The notes beneath the pieces were generated by a model. The model searched no databases, was not told where the DNA came from, and was given only the letters and a program-made list of their open reading frames with translations. This document shows positions 19,901 through 27,415 of a stretch of 64,000 nucleotides of DNA, one piece after another. Source of the stretch: Lachnospiraceae bacterium (GTDB lineage: Bacteria > Bacillota > Clostridia > Lachnospirales > Lachnospiraceae); NCBI GenBank assembly GCA_029338735.1, contig JAQYAY010000014.1:1-64000 (forward strand), given 5' to 3'. Every line of letters starts with the position of its first letter. Position 1 is the first letter of the stretch. Both the position numbers and the translations under genes were made by a program.

Positions 19901-21685
19901 AGTGGAAGTACATGGACAGCGGAATTCACTGGGCTTCAGATGGATTCAAGCGGTATGTACTATGCTCAGTATCAGGGAGCTCCTATTACTCCTGAAGTCA
20001 AGGCATATGTACTGACCACAGCAGGACAGAGAACAGAAATACCTCTCCAGCCGAGTGAGATCACCTACGCCAACAACAACGCTGCCGGTACTGCTTCTGT
20101 GACTATCAAGCCTCAGAACTACGAAGGCACTAAGGTGCTCTACTTCAAGATAAATGGAGTGGATATCAGCCAGGACAACAATGTGTATGTGGCATTCTCT
20201 GATGGAATCACGAGGAGAAAGTACACTGGCAGTGCTATCCAGCCGGCTGTGACCGTGACATTTGCAGGAAATAAGGGAACCGTGGTCCTGACTAAGGACA
20301 GGGATTACTCTCTGACATATACGAATAATACCAAGGCCGGTGCAGCTAATGTAAAGATCACCGGTATCGGAAACTATAGCGGCAGCAGGGATCTGCCATT
20401 CAATATCTGGGCTGATCTGAACGACAGGACTTCTACATTTACTATACCGAAGCAGATGTATACCGGAGAGCCGATCACGACTCTTCAGGGTGCAACGCTC
20501 AAGGCCGGTGGCAATGACCTTGCAGCTGGAACTGACTACACACTGAGCATTACTTCGACCGATGCCTACAGGACAAAGGGTACGGCAATATTTACAGCAC
20601 AGGGCCCATACTATGAAGGCACCAGAACTGTACAGTTCGACATCGGAAATGATGCTTCGATGTACAATGTCATCGGAGTCGCAAGTTCATATGTATTCGA
20701 TCATCAGGCACACAAGCCTGTTCCAGTCGTGACAGACAAGCAGGGTCAGGTATACGAGACAAACTCAGTCGTATACTCGAATACGAGTGATGGAGATGCC
20801 TGCATCAATGCCGGTAATGTCAGAATGACCATTTCGATCACGAGCCATGGCCAGACAGTGAGTATCCCTTACAACTACACGATCGAGTCGAAGAACATCA
20901 ATACAGCAACATTCACACCACTTAGTGATGTGAATTACAATGGGAAAGCTCACAGACCGTCAGTGCGTATCACTGAGGGAACCAGACTCCTGACAGGAAC
21001 AAGTACCTCCAATGACGGAAATGCCGATTATGTTGTATCGTATTTCAACAATACTCTTCCGGGCAAAGCTCAGGTAGTAGTAACAGGAATCAACAATTAC
21101 ACAGGAACAGCCAACCTTTACTTTGATATCAATGTAAAGTCTGCTCCACAGATGATAGTGACAGCAATGCCTAGCGGCAGACTCAAGGTAACCTGGAAGA
21201 AGGTCAGCGGAGTCAGCGGATACAGAGTTTTCTATACTCCTACAAATGGAACACAGAAACAGGTCAATGTATCTGGTAGCAAGAAGTCGACTTATCTGAC
21301 AGGACTCACAAGAGGAGTTGTCTACACTGTAGGTGTACAGAGCTATATCACTGCAAACGGAGTGAATGGTTATAGTTCAGCATCTGTCCAGCAGATAGCT
21401 ACATCTACGAGCAAGCCTACGATCACCTCTGCAAAGAGCACAGGCAAGGGCAGGATCAAGATTACCTGGAAGAAGGTATCGAATGCCACAGCCTATATGG
21501 TCTACAGAAAGACAAGCGGCAGCAGTAAGTGGACTCGTGTTAAGACTACAAAGAGCACTTCATTCACCAATACAGGGCTGAAGAGCGGCACGAGATATAC
21601 CTACAAGGTCATCTCATACAAGCAGTCAGGTGTAAAGAGGAGCTTCAGCAAGTATTCTAACGGCAGGACAGTAAGAGCAAAGTGA
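13907..21685 (+). CDS. Giant secreted surface/adhesin-like protein with many degenerate GTDYxVxY..ITGKGNYxGT repeats and two C-terminal FN3 domains
   Basis: 2592-aa ORF, signal peptide-like N-terminus (TAALALAVMTFATSFS), repeated motif throughout, C-terminal KVTWKKV...GYRV / KITWKKV...YMVYR FN3 units. Confidence 0.9.
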   Translation: MMKGTQNKGKGILKKTAALALAVMTFATSFSCDYAAVGAFAAEVSKDAAQASGNAVKSMTARVGVTKKKATATKKTTASSTKKKATAKAPIRRSPTRQDEGAELSESDRTVITGNWKVVFDDDENYGSPIKVKSTNQNGVSATYIGYIYDGDTETPVNPEVTVYYNNSKLTKGKNKDYTVGYGNNNTYSKGNGGLTGTVTINPTSDWQSSNNDVGCKISFYIQRSITTVDGAVKLYPSGNENDLHNVTFKNMNGQAEGSFQYNGSPVEPVVKVVKSYDADQIPQWEDVTSANTTVTYSNNEGATTKAKVKAQIPSDSIYAGETISIQYTITASPLQSDWFTVDDGGTYNGIAHTPKVTVSGATLEQGTDYSIEYKNNTDAGDNASVEITGKGNYSGTVTKNFTISPKKAVTGSGELDSSEFTMEPLSGVYRGGDPVEPVPQITYSPIDSSSGKPIQDSKGKNVVKTLKAGTDFDVTYTNNKAIKESSDSDAPTAHIVFKGNYAGKFDDKFSITKSRINSDGATVSLDGKTATVSNKNNSAVTSTVGSDDTFSTDYDPIDSEVPQFVVRVGNKTLVSEKDYTAYTIDNNTKTKTSKLNIEPTSGEHKWPSVTENSWKWVLTLTGQGNYSGTIKVQFSVDRLKLSDNSISLESATIGDDGNANVTLQYTSKQNSANKTIKAKENNITNFDIKVDTGKKAQKDATITLTGKGNYTGTKSVKASKGYDLSDENVTSTDYGSQIMILLFNPYTGELINGTQDRAHAMVYYGANVRPKVVLLRRIDGTNNVTSSGSGANTTPEYTYRQLTEGTDYSVSAPTRVAGSYSSETNTWKYTIDVSADSDSSVLYNSKSKPRTITYYVGPLDLSKNTEMNKNTTNTGDLVSITPDNSALTSYSDINTILGQVKLYVKPSNVGQEVISVLSGDYARAKLEGTTDNKKITWTAPNYWTSAANQQGEELKGTTDFTLNSLNTDKKTVVATGVNNYYGSYTIHLDQVDIGSSTDFEISPFTADNPWNGDPVFPEVGLHQKSTDSQIAGTNYYVIYKDKSGHQYVLSTYANNDPSSPVSKITDNFTISKGADGVVTATTNAADTITKDSTQIDPIDGTTVNKASYFIGADKNYSVTIRMKTSNENTTKLTGQIGPQKYAVSRQSVNDKINWEFTTKSITYKGFKDGNALTPLPQLTADDESVTEPGTKLEITSAEDGSPLSNSNYKLNPNKGENNYFAYPGVKEVAITGIGKYAGTSTATYTVTGNLGRLYDKGYFTFRVGDYTFDSNRRLTVYTTDSGTFRTAKDQDIDLNDVHISIPEVGIDLQEGTDYTISTKQITGSGSVDITITGKGVYTGSSTIKLNVVESRANLQWASNNSDTLELPYRQDGYRLGESELAIFSQYSGKNISLTQISGTDESTGDRVSITGTSSDNSNLDPRQDSNEVKPTLTKVGTYTITISGPPAANQTSTLTLSIKYNLSTATVDGIGGPYPYTGSDPYTDDTGFRNAISVTVDGKKLTVGSDYTISRAQVRGSYANAGSHDITIDPTSYSKYWSDPRPSYAYVVNPLNIDQNMHAADLTTNLTYNGAEQSIPDSDFVGKVTYDGIKAPLVKGTDYDVSYPDGIKDVSSRSDYKLRYLVTGKGNYAGAATYGYFIIKPYNLKDSGKITIPNQYYGGAGVDVIPQTISLNEFTTPLEIDTDYTAVGTGRNSSISTGSDKAKVRITGKGNFTGTVDEEYIIQKLRIEDANVNITNLDYTGDYFTNPNDYVSVTIPVNGGKQLTYDKDYTLRIVRTADGEGNPVNQEIKPVGKLIDAGDYDVIVEAKSGSELVQGTEHTKADLHIEPKDISGDASDFSVSNAEWTGNPVKPDVYRGSTKVDSSWLKYTGDITDACGTLEEMRAVNSGFEESNLPTVTVTGHGNFKGSVPLHFTIGHSFSGATVSVNGGRIIYNGDSHNNLSFTISHPNRNVDTSKVKYEVKYPDDMVNAGDKSVVLTAINGGPLYGTKTVRVTIYPISGSTWTAEFTGLQMDSSGMYYAQYQGAPITPEVKAYVLTTAGQRTEIPLQPSEITYANNNAAGTASVTIKPQNYEGTKVLYFKINGVDISQDNNVYVAFSDGITRRKYTGSAIQPAVTVTFAGNKGTVVLTKDRDYSLTYTNNTKAGAANVKITGIGNYSGSRDLPFNIWADLNDRTSTFTIPKQMYTGEPITTLQGATLKAGGNDLAAGTDYTLSITSTDAYRTKGTAIFTAQGPYYEGTRTVQFDIGNDASMYNVIGVASSYVFDHQAHKPVPVVTDKQGQVYETNSVVYSNTSDGDACINAGNVRMTISITSHGQTVSIPYNYTIESKNINTATFTPLSDVNYNGKAHRPSVRITEGTRLLTGTSTSNDGNADYVVSYFNNTLPGKAQVVVTGINNYTGTANLYFDINVKSAPQMIVTAMPSGRLKVTWKKVSGVSGYRVFYTPTNGTQKQVNVSGSKKSTYLTGLTRGVVYTVGVQSYITANGVNGYSSASVQQIATSTSKPTITSAKSTGKGRIKITWKKVSNATAYMVYRKTSGSSKWTRVKTTKSTSFTNTGLKSGTRYTYKVISYKQSGVKRSFSKYSNGRTVRAK

Positions 21686-21705
21686 ATCACCTATGGTGAT
21701 CATGG

Positions 21706-21735
21706 AGCCGGGCAGCAGTGCCCGGCTTCTTTTTG
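21706..21735 (+). terminator. Rho-independent terminator of the giant gene
   Basis: AGCCGGGC-agcagt-GCCCGGCT followed by TCTTTTT. Confidence 0.85.
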
Positions 21736-21768
21736 ACTAAGAAAAGGAATCGTGATAATATATCACTC

Positions 21769-23019
21769 ATGAGCAGCAAAGAGATAGATGAGGCCATGAG
21801 GCCTTATATCGAGAAGGAAAAGTCAGAACAGAAACAGGAATCTGAAGACAAGAAAGACAAGCCCGAAGTGAAGCCAATCGAGGGAGAGGGCGACGGACTT
21901 GTAGAGATAAATGGTGTCAGGAAATTCAGGCTCGGAGAGTATATTTTTGACAACTTTCATGAATACCGTGACGGCATGGAGGATCTGGAGAAGATACGGA
22001 TCATTGAAGACAAGATCGATATGAATGATCCGAAGATGGTCCTGCGCCTGTACAATACGATCCGTGACGGTCAGATAGTATTCAAGACAAAGATAGGTGA
22101 GGATTTTTTTTCTCATCTCGGAGACAAGGTCGCTGACAAGTCGGTCGGGTTGCTGAAGGACAAGGAAGTCGTAGATACAGCCGAAGGACAGGTGAAGTAC
22201 CAGAGATATCTCGGAATGGCCATTATCACAGTGGCAGCAGTGCTTTTCGCATATTTCGGGTTCAGACAGTTTGATGATTATCTGAATACGAGGCGGATCC
22301 AGCAGGCACAGAAGCAGACAGAGCAGGATGCAAGGGAATCGTCAGCATCAGGTGGCAGGGCATCTGCAGACAAGGCAGCTGATCTGAAGGGCAAGGATCC
22401 TTTTAAGCGTACGAAGACAGTCAATGAGAAGGATCTGAAGGTACTGAGTGAGTACAGGTCCCTGAAGAAGGAGCATCCTGATATGGTTGGCTGGCTCAGG
22501 ATAGATGACACAGATATCAACTATCCGGTCATGCAGAAGGAAAAGGACAACTCATACTACCTGTCACATGCCTTTGATGGCACGAATAGTACAGCCGGCG
22601 CCCTTTTCATGGACTACAGATCAGACTCTGTCAATCCGACGACGAATACCATCATCTATGGCCATAATATGAAAAATAGCACGATGTTCGGCAGTCTGAA
22701 GAAGTACCTGAGCGAGAATTATTTCAACAAGCACAGGACGATAAAGTTCGATACTGTATACGAGCACAGAGAGTATGAGATAGTAGCTGTCTGCCTGGCA
22801 AAGGTGCAGACATCTGACGAGGATACATTCAGGTACTACAATTTCATCCAGGCCAATAATGAAAATGAATGGGATGCATTTGTTGAGAGTGTCGGCGGAA
22901 TGGTAGTAAATGGCGGCATGGATGTGAAGGCTGGGGATGAACTCCTGACTCTGTCTACATGTAATAATTATGTAGAGGATGGCCGTCTCTTCATTGTGGC
23001 AAAGCGGATTAATGAGTGA
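21769..23019 (+). CDS. Class B-type sortase with long N-terminal cytoplasmic region
   Basis: TM segment YLGMAIITVAAVLFAYFG then sortase core (DDTDINYPVMQ, YGHNMKNSTMFGSL, LLTLSTCNN catalytic Cys). Start moved to 21769 because the upstream terminator covers the longer ORF start. Confidence 0.88.
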   Translation: MSSKEIDEAMRPYIEKEKSEQKQESEDKKDKPEVKPIEGEGDGLVEINGVRKFRLGEYIFDNFHEYRDGMEDLEKIRIIEDKIDMNDPKMVLRLYNTIRDGQIVFKTKIGEDFFSHLGDKVADKSVGLLKDKEVVDTAEGQVKYQRYLGMAIITVAAVLFAYFGFRQFDDYLNTRRIQQAQKQTEQDARESSASGGRASADKAADLKGKDPFKRTKTVNEKDLKVLSEYRSLKKEHPDMVGWLRIDDTDINYPVMQKEKDNSYYLSHAFDGTNSTAGALFMDYRSDSVNPTTNTIIYGHNMKNSTMFGSLKKYLSENYFNKHRTIKFDTVYEHREYEIVAVCLAKVQTSDEDTFRYYNFIQANNENEWDAFVESVGGMVVNGGMDVKAGDELLTLSTCNNYVEDGRLFIVAKRINE

Positions 23020-23036
23020 TTGTGGCCCTTTTTGAG

Positions 23037-23065
23037 TTGAAACACGCTTTTTATTGCTGTATAAT
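23037..23065 (+). promoter_or_regulatory. Promoter TTGAAA-17-TATAAT upstream of the LRR protein
   Basis: TTGAAA 23037-23042, TATAAT 23060-23065. Confidence 0.7.
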
Positions 23066-23113
23066 TATTGAATAAGACACATTTATTTCGGAGGAAATTA
23101 CAGGGAATAATAC

Positions 23114-24421
23114 ATGACAAAGAGTACAAAAATAGGATGGATACTCATCACGGCGGCCCTTGTGATGGCTGTCTGGGTGTTCACATCTCATAGCTCGGAG
23201 GCAGATCAGACGACCGATGCGGGATTTGTACTGAATGATTCAGGGACAGAACTCAAGTCATATCAGGGTTCCGGAGGATCAGTGCAGGTACCTGACGGCG
23301 TCACGACCATTGACTCAGGAGTGTTCGCGAACAATTCGTCGATCACTAATGTATCGCTTCCGAATTCTGTCACGACTCTCGGCAGCAGGGCCTTCTCAGG
23401 TGCGACGAATCTCAGGAGTGTCACACTCGGCAGAGTGACCAGCATTCCGGCCAGTACCTTCCAGAACTGCATGAGCCTGACATCTGTGTCGATCCCGTCC
23501 ACAGTGACAGGCATCGGATCACAGGCGTTCTATGGATGCGCAGCACTCGGATCGATCACGATTCCGGGAGGCGTCAGCTCGATCAATGCGAATGCTTTTG
23601 GTGAGTGCAACAATCTGACATCAATATCGGCATCGAACAGCTTCTATTCGTCATATGACGGATGCCTGTACAATGCTTCAGGGTCGAGACTCATTCTGGT
23701 TCCACCAGGCAAGTCTTCGGTATCATTTTCATCGAATGTGAGAACGATAGGTTCACGTTCATTCTCATACAACCGCAATATCAGCTCAGTGAGCATTCCG
23801 AATTCGGTAGATGCCATAGAATCCGGAGCTTTCACGAATTCGGCAGTATCCTCTATCACGATACCGAGATCTGTAGTGAGCATCGGTTCGCAGGGCAGCT
23901 GGAAGCCGGGAGAGATGTATGGATACCAGAATAGTGCAGCGAAGACGTATGCGAACAGCAACGGAATCACCTTCATAGCACTTGATCCGGGCAGAGGTTC
24001 AAACTCCGATACGGCAAACGGCAGCAGCAGTTCCAGCGGCATCACCAATAATGATGATCCGGATGCCCCGTCAGACGATCCGCAGAACAATGACGATCCT
24101 GATTCTCCATCGAATGACAACAACGGCGGAAATAGTAATAATAGTAACGGAAAGAAAAATAACGGCGGCAGCGGTGCCAGTGGTAATGCCAGCAAGGGCG
24201 GCAAGGCCATAAATGGCGGTGGAAACGGCGGATCGAATGCCAATTCCGGCGGAAAGGGCGCCAGCTACAATGGCAAGGATGTGACACCGAAGACAGCAGA
24301 TATCAGCATAGATATCAGGTATATCTTCTGTGCAGTGATCCTTCTCCTTGGAGTCTTCATCATGGTATGGGGCAACAAGAGAAAATACAGCATAGTCAGA
24401 AAGCAGACTAAAGAGGCATAA
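23114..24421 (+). CDS. Secreted BspA-type leucine-rich repeat protein with C-terminal sorting-like signal
   Basis: Repeated LRR_5 units (ITNVSLPNSVTTLGSRAFSGATNLRSVTL), Gly/Asn/Ser-rich linker, C-terminal TPKTAD + hydrophobic helix + KRK. Confidence 0.88.
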   Translation: MTKSTKIGWILITAALVMAVWVFTSHSSEADQTTDAGFVLNDSGTELKSYQGSGGSVQVPDGVTTIDSGVFANNSSITNVSLPNSVTTLGSRAFSGATNLRSVTLGRVTSIPASTFQNCMSLTSVSIPSTVTGIGSQAFYGCAALGSITIPGGVSSINANAFGECNNLTSISASNSFYSSYDGCLYNASGSRLILVPPGKSSVSFSSNVRTIGSRSFSYNRNISSVSIPNSVDAIESGAFTNSAVSSITIPRSVVSIGSQGSWKPGEMYGYQNSAAKTYANSNGITFIALDPGRGSNSDTANGSSSSSGITNNDDPDAPSDDPQNNDDPDSPSNDNNGGNSNNSNGKKNNGGSGASGNASKGGKAINGGGNGGSNANSGGKGASYNGKDVTPKTADISIDIRYIFCAVILLLGVFIMVWGNKRKYSIVRKQTKEA

Positions 24422-24450
24422 AAAAAGAACCCCGCGAGGGGCTCTTTTTA
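24421..24450. terminator. Bidirectional terminator between convergent genes
   Basis: aaaaaagaaccccgcgaggggctcttttta. Confidence 0.8.
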
Positions 24451-26463
24451 TTGCTCTGTTGTCTGTGATTCAGGAAGCTTTATCTGGTATTCGTTCGAAC
24501 TTCGGAATATCGTATCATTCGATCCGAGCTGGTTGACGACTATGTAATCGCCGTCCCGGATGTGGTCTGAATCTATCGTGAGCACCTGTCCACTGACGTA
24601 GGTGGTGTTCACTTTTTCACCATTGACGTATACCTTCGACCACGGTGTGAAGTTCTCACCGTAGATATGGAGCTTGTTATCGAAAATGTACGTCCTGTCA
24701 ATCTTTACACCTCTGATACCCATTACCAGGTCTGATGCAGGATACATATCAACACCGTGATATGCGTATCTCTTGCCGTAGAGCAGATCGTACTGCAGAG
24801 TCTCGAGATTCTGCAGGTATTTCGGAGATTCAGGATTGACCTGTCTCTCTGTCATAGTCTGGTTGTAATCAACGATCGTACCGCCATGGATACCAAGTCT
24901 GTCGAAGTACTCAGAAACGAGCTGGTAGCTTGTCAGATCCTGATCCTGCTTCTCCATGCCGAAGTTGTTCCAGGTGATATATTTTGTCTTGTAGATATCA
25001 CCTGTCTTGACATCGCTGTTCCTTAGGCCCATGGTAGGGAGATGGTCACCGAAGCAGATGAGCAGTGTAGGCTCACCACGCTTTGAGAGCATATCCGTGT
25101 ATTCCTTCAGGAAGCGGTCTGTATTGTGGAGCATATTGATGTAGTATTCCCACATCCATTTGTGCTCTTCATCGCTGCCCTTGAGCTTGACCGTGTATTC
25201 AGGATTCTTGATGACCTGCTGCTTCGGATAGTCACCGTGAGTACCGACGGTGATGGTGTAGCAGTAGTCAGGTCCCTTTGTAGAATCAAGAGCATCCTTA
25301 GTGGCTCCGACGAGGATATCATCGGTAGGCCAGGTCTTGAGAGGAGTGTAATCCGTGATATCAAGAAGTTCCTTCGAAGTGAAGGTATCAAAACCCATCT
25401 GTGAAAAAGCATTCGCACGGCTGTAGAAATTGCCGCCGTTGTTGTGGACGACGTGTGTGCCGTAGCCTAGCTTCTCGATGACATCGGCTGTACTCTCACA
25501 GTCGGTCTTCTTGAGGATGGTCTTCTGTGGATACTCACCAGGTCCGAAGAACTTGCAGCTCATGCCGGTGAGTATTTCGAACTCTGTATTACAGGTACCG
25601 GCACCGACTACAGGCACTGTGCAGTGACCGGTCGAATATTTCTTCTCGAGCTCATGGAAATAAGGAATCGGGTCCTTATTGTATGTGAGAGCCGGGTAAT
25701 CATCAATATCGAAGTATGATTCGAGGAGAACCACGATGATATTCGGCTTTACCTTTCCAATAGTGGAAGGACCCTTCTCGGTATCCTTAATTATATTGTC
25801 AACAGTCTTTGCAGAATAGTTCTTCGGCTGGTTCATGCCGCGGCCGAGCATCGACATTGCAAAACCGTATCCGTAGCCATAATCGAGATAACCCTGCGCC
25901 AGATTACCGAAATATGTGGCAAGCACGCCGGTACCCTGACAGATCTTCGTCACTGGGAACAGGCTTGCGACGCCGATTCCGAATACTGCGAGACGCACCC
26001 ACAGCTTGGTCTTCGGCTTCTGCTTGTGTCCCTTTATATGAAGGATGATCATCAGGAACACATATATCAGTATCGCTATGAGACAGATGCCTGCCTGCTG
26101 TGCCGTGAAGTACTTCGTGTTCTGCATCGTGAGCAGATCGCCGATCATGCTGATATCGGTGAATCCGAACGGCGTCACACGGTTCGTCAGAATGATCGAA
26201 TTGATGATACCGAAGAGTATCACAATAGCCGATATCACGAGCCTTGCAAAAGTGCGCCTCGGTGTCACGAAGACCAGCAGCAGGATCACGTATATGATAT
26301 ATGAATTATACAAAAATGGAAGGGGATGCTCTGCAATGAAACCAAAGCCCTCCAACAATGAGTGACGGCTCAGTGATTCATTGACCAGGCATAGAAGCAT
26401 TGCCCATGGGATGTGAAGAATCAGAGCGTATTTGTTCAAAAAATCTGTGAATTTTTTCACCAC
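24448..26463 (-). CDS. LTA synthase/phosphoglycerol transferase family (sulfatase fold) membrane protein
   Basis: Five N-terminal TM helices, NIIVVLLESYFDI, GTCNTEFEILTGM, TVGTHGDYP, CFGDHLPTMG. Confidence 0.88.
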   Translation of the reverse strand: MVKKFTDFLNKYALILHIPWAMLLCLVNESLSRHSLLEGFGFIAEHPLPFLYNSYIIYVILLLVFVTPRRTFARLVISAIVILFGIINSIILTNRVTPFGFTDISMIGDLLTMQNTKYFTAQQAGICLIAILIYVFLMIILHIKGHKQKPKTKLWVRLAVFGIGVASLFPVTKICQGTGVLATYFGNLAQGYLDYGYGYGFAMSMLGRGMNQPKNYSAKTVDNIIKDTEKGPSTIGKVKPNIIVVLLESYFDIDDYPALTYNKDPIPYFHELEKKYSTGHCTVPVVGAGTCNTEFEILTGMSCKFFGPGEYPQKTILKKTDCESTADVIEKLGYGTHVVHNNGGNFYSRANAFSQMGFDTFTSKELLDITDYTPLKTWPTDDILVGATKDALDSTKGPDYCYTITVGTHGDYPKQQVIKNPEYTVKLKGSDEEHKWMWEYYINMLHNTDRFLKEYTDMLSKRGEPTLLICFGDHLPTMGLRNSDVKTGDIYKTKYITWNNFGMEKQDQDLTSYQLVSEYFDRLGIHGGTIVDYNQTMTERQVNPESPKYLQNLETLQYDLLYGKRYAYHGVDMYPASDLVMGIRGVKIDRTYIFDNKLHIYGENFTPWSKVYVNGEKVNTTYVSGQVLTIDSDHIRDGDYIVVNQLGSNDTIFRSSNEYQIKLPESQTTEQ

Positions 26464-26545
26464 GAACCTCCATTTGATTCTAGCGATTCCTTATTATATA
26501 ATAGAAATAGCGATTTTTCAACGAATTTAGAAAAAGGTAAGATTT

Positions 26546-27406
26546 ATGTTAACTAACTGGGTGATTATGTTCATAATAGCGGTTCTGCTGGCGAGTCTCG
26601 TGGCAGTTTTTGCCCGTACAGCGCTTGTGGGGCTGTCCGGACCGCAGACGGTGCTGATCTCTTCGATCACGATTCTCGTGCTGTCTTTTACGACGCTGTC
26701 ATTTACAGGATTCTGGAAGAGCGCGAAGCATTTTTCGTCAGACAGCGTGAAGGACATAGTCATAGCAGGTGTTCTGCTGGCACTCGGATTCATCTGCCTG
26801 TGTATTGCGCTTGGCATCACTGAATCGCTGTCTACGGCTCAGTTTTACCTGCTGGTCCCGGTATTTGTATTCGTGGCGAATATTTTTTTCTCGAAAAAAT
26901 TACCAGGAATTGTGAGTATCATCATCAATGTGCTGATCGCTGTTGGCGTGCTCGTCATGGGATTTGGCATCAGACACAAGCATGGTCTGTGGTGGATCCC
27001 GGCTCTCCTGTCGCCAGTAATCCTTGCGGCAGAGCGTCTTTATGTAAAAAAGAACCCGCTTGGCACTCTTGAAGAGGTAGCAGCATACTTTGTCGTCGTG
27101 ATAGTCGCACTTGTCTTCTCACTGTTTATCAGACACAAGGACCTGAAGAAGATCACGGCGTATCATGTGTTTTTTGCAATTCTTACAGGAATCGCCTACT
27201 ACTATGCGCCGCTGTGCTACCACAGAGCTGTTGAAATGTGTTCATTTGACTCATGGCTCTGGCTCATTTATAATCTGTGGATGGTATTCACGGTGATCTG
27301 GGCGATGCTTTTCCTCAGGGAGAAGGCGTCGGCAGGCACATATTCAGGATTAGGACTAATAGTGGCGGCATTTATTGTCAGGTTCATATTCCGCTACTAC
27401 ATATAA
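26546..27406 (+). CDS. EamA/DMT superfamily transporter-like membrane protein
   Basis: About 10 hydrophobic helices, 286 aa. Confidence 0.7.
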   Translation: MLTNWVIMFIIAVLLASLVAVFARTALVGLSGPQTVLISSITILVLSFTTLSFTGFWKSAKHFSSDSVKDIVIAGVLLALGFICLCIALGITESLSTAQFYLLVPVFVFVANIFFSKKLPGIVSIIINVLIAVGVLVMGFGIRHKHGLWWIPALLSPVILAAERLYVKKNPLGTLEEVAAYFVVVIVALVFSLFIRHKDLKKITAYHVFFAILTGIAYYYAPLCYHRAVEMCSFDSWLWLIYNLWMVFTVIWAMLFLREKASAGTYSGLGLIVAAFIVRFIFRYYI

Positions 27407-27415
27407 AGGAGAAAG

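Noticed and set aside
21718-21768. Upstream start of the sortase ORF (MPGFFLTKKRN...)
   Set aside because: This segment overlaps the giant gene's terminator; ATG 21769 is a more plausible start.
23644-24243. 199-aa Pro/Leu-rich minus-strand ORF inside the LRR gene
   Set aside because: Antisense of the Gly/Asn/Ser-rich linker and LRR coding sequence; no homology-like motif or RBS.
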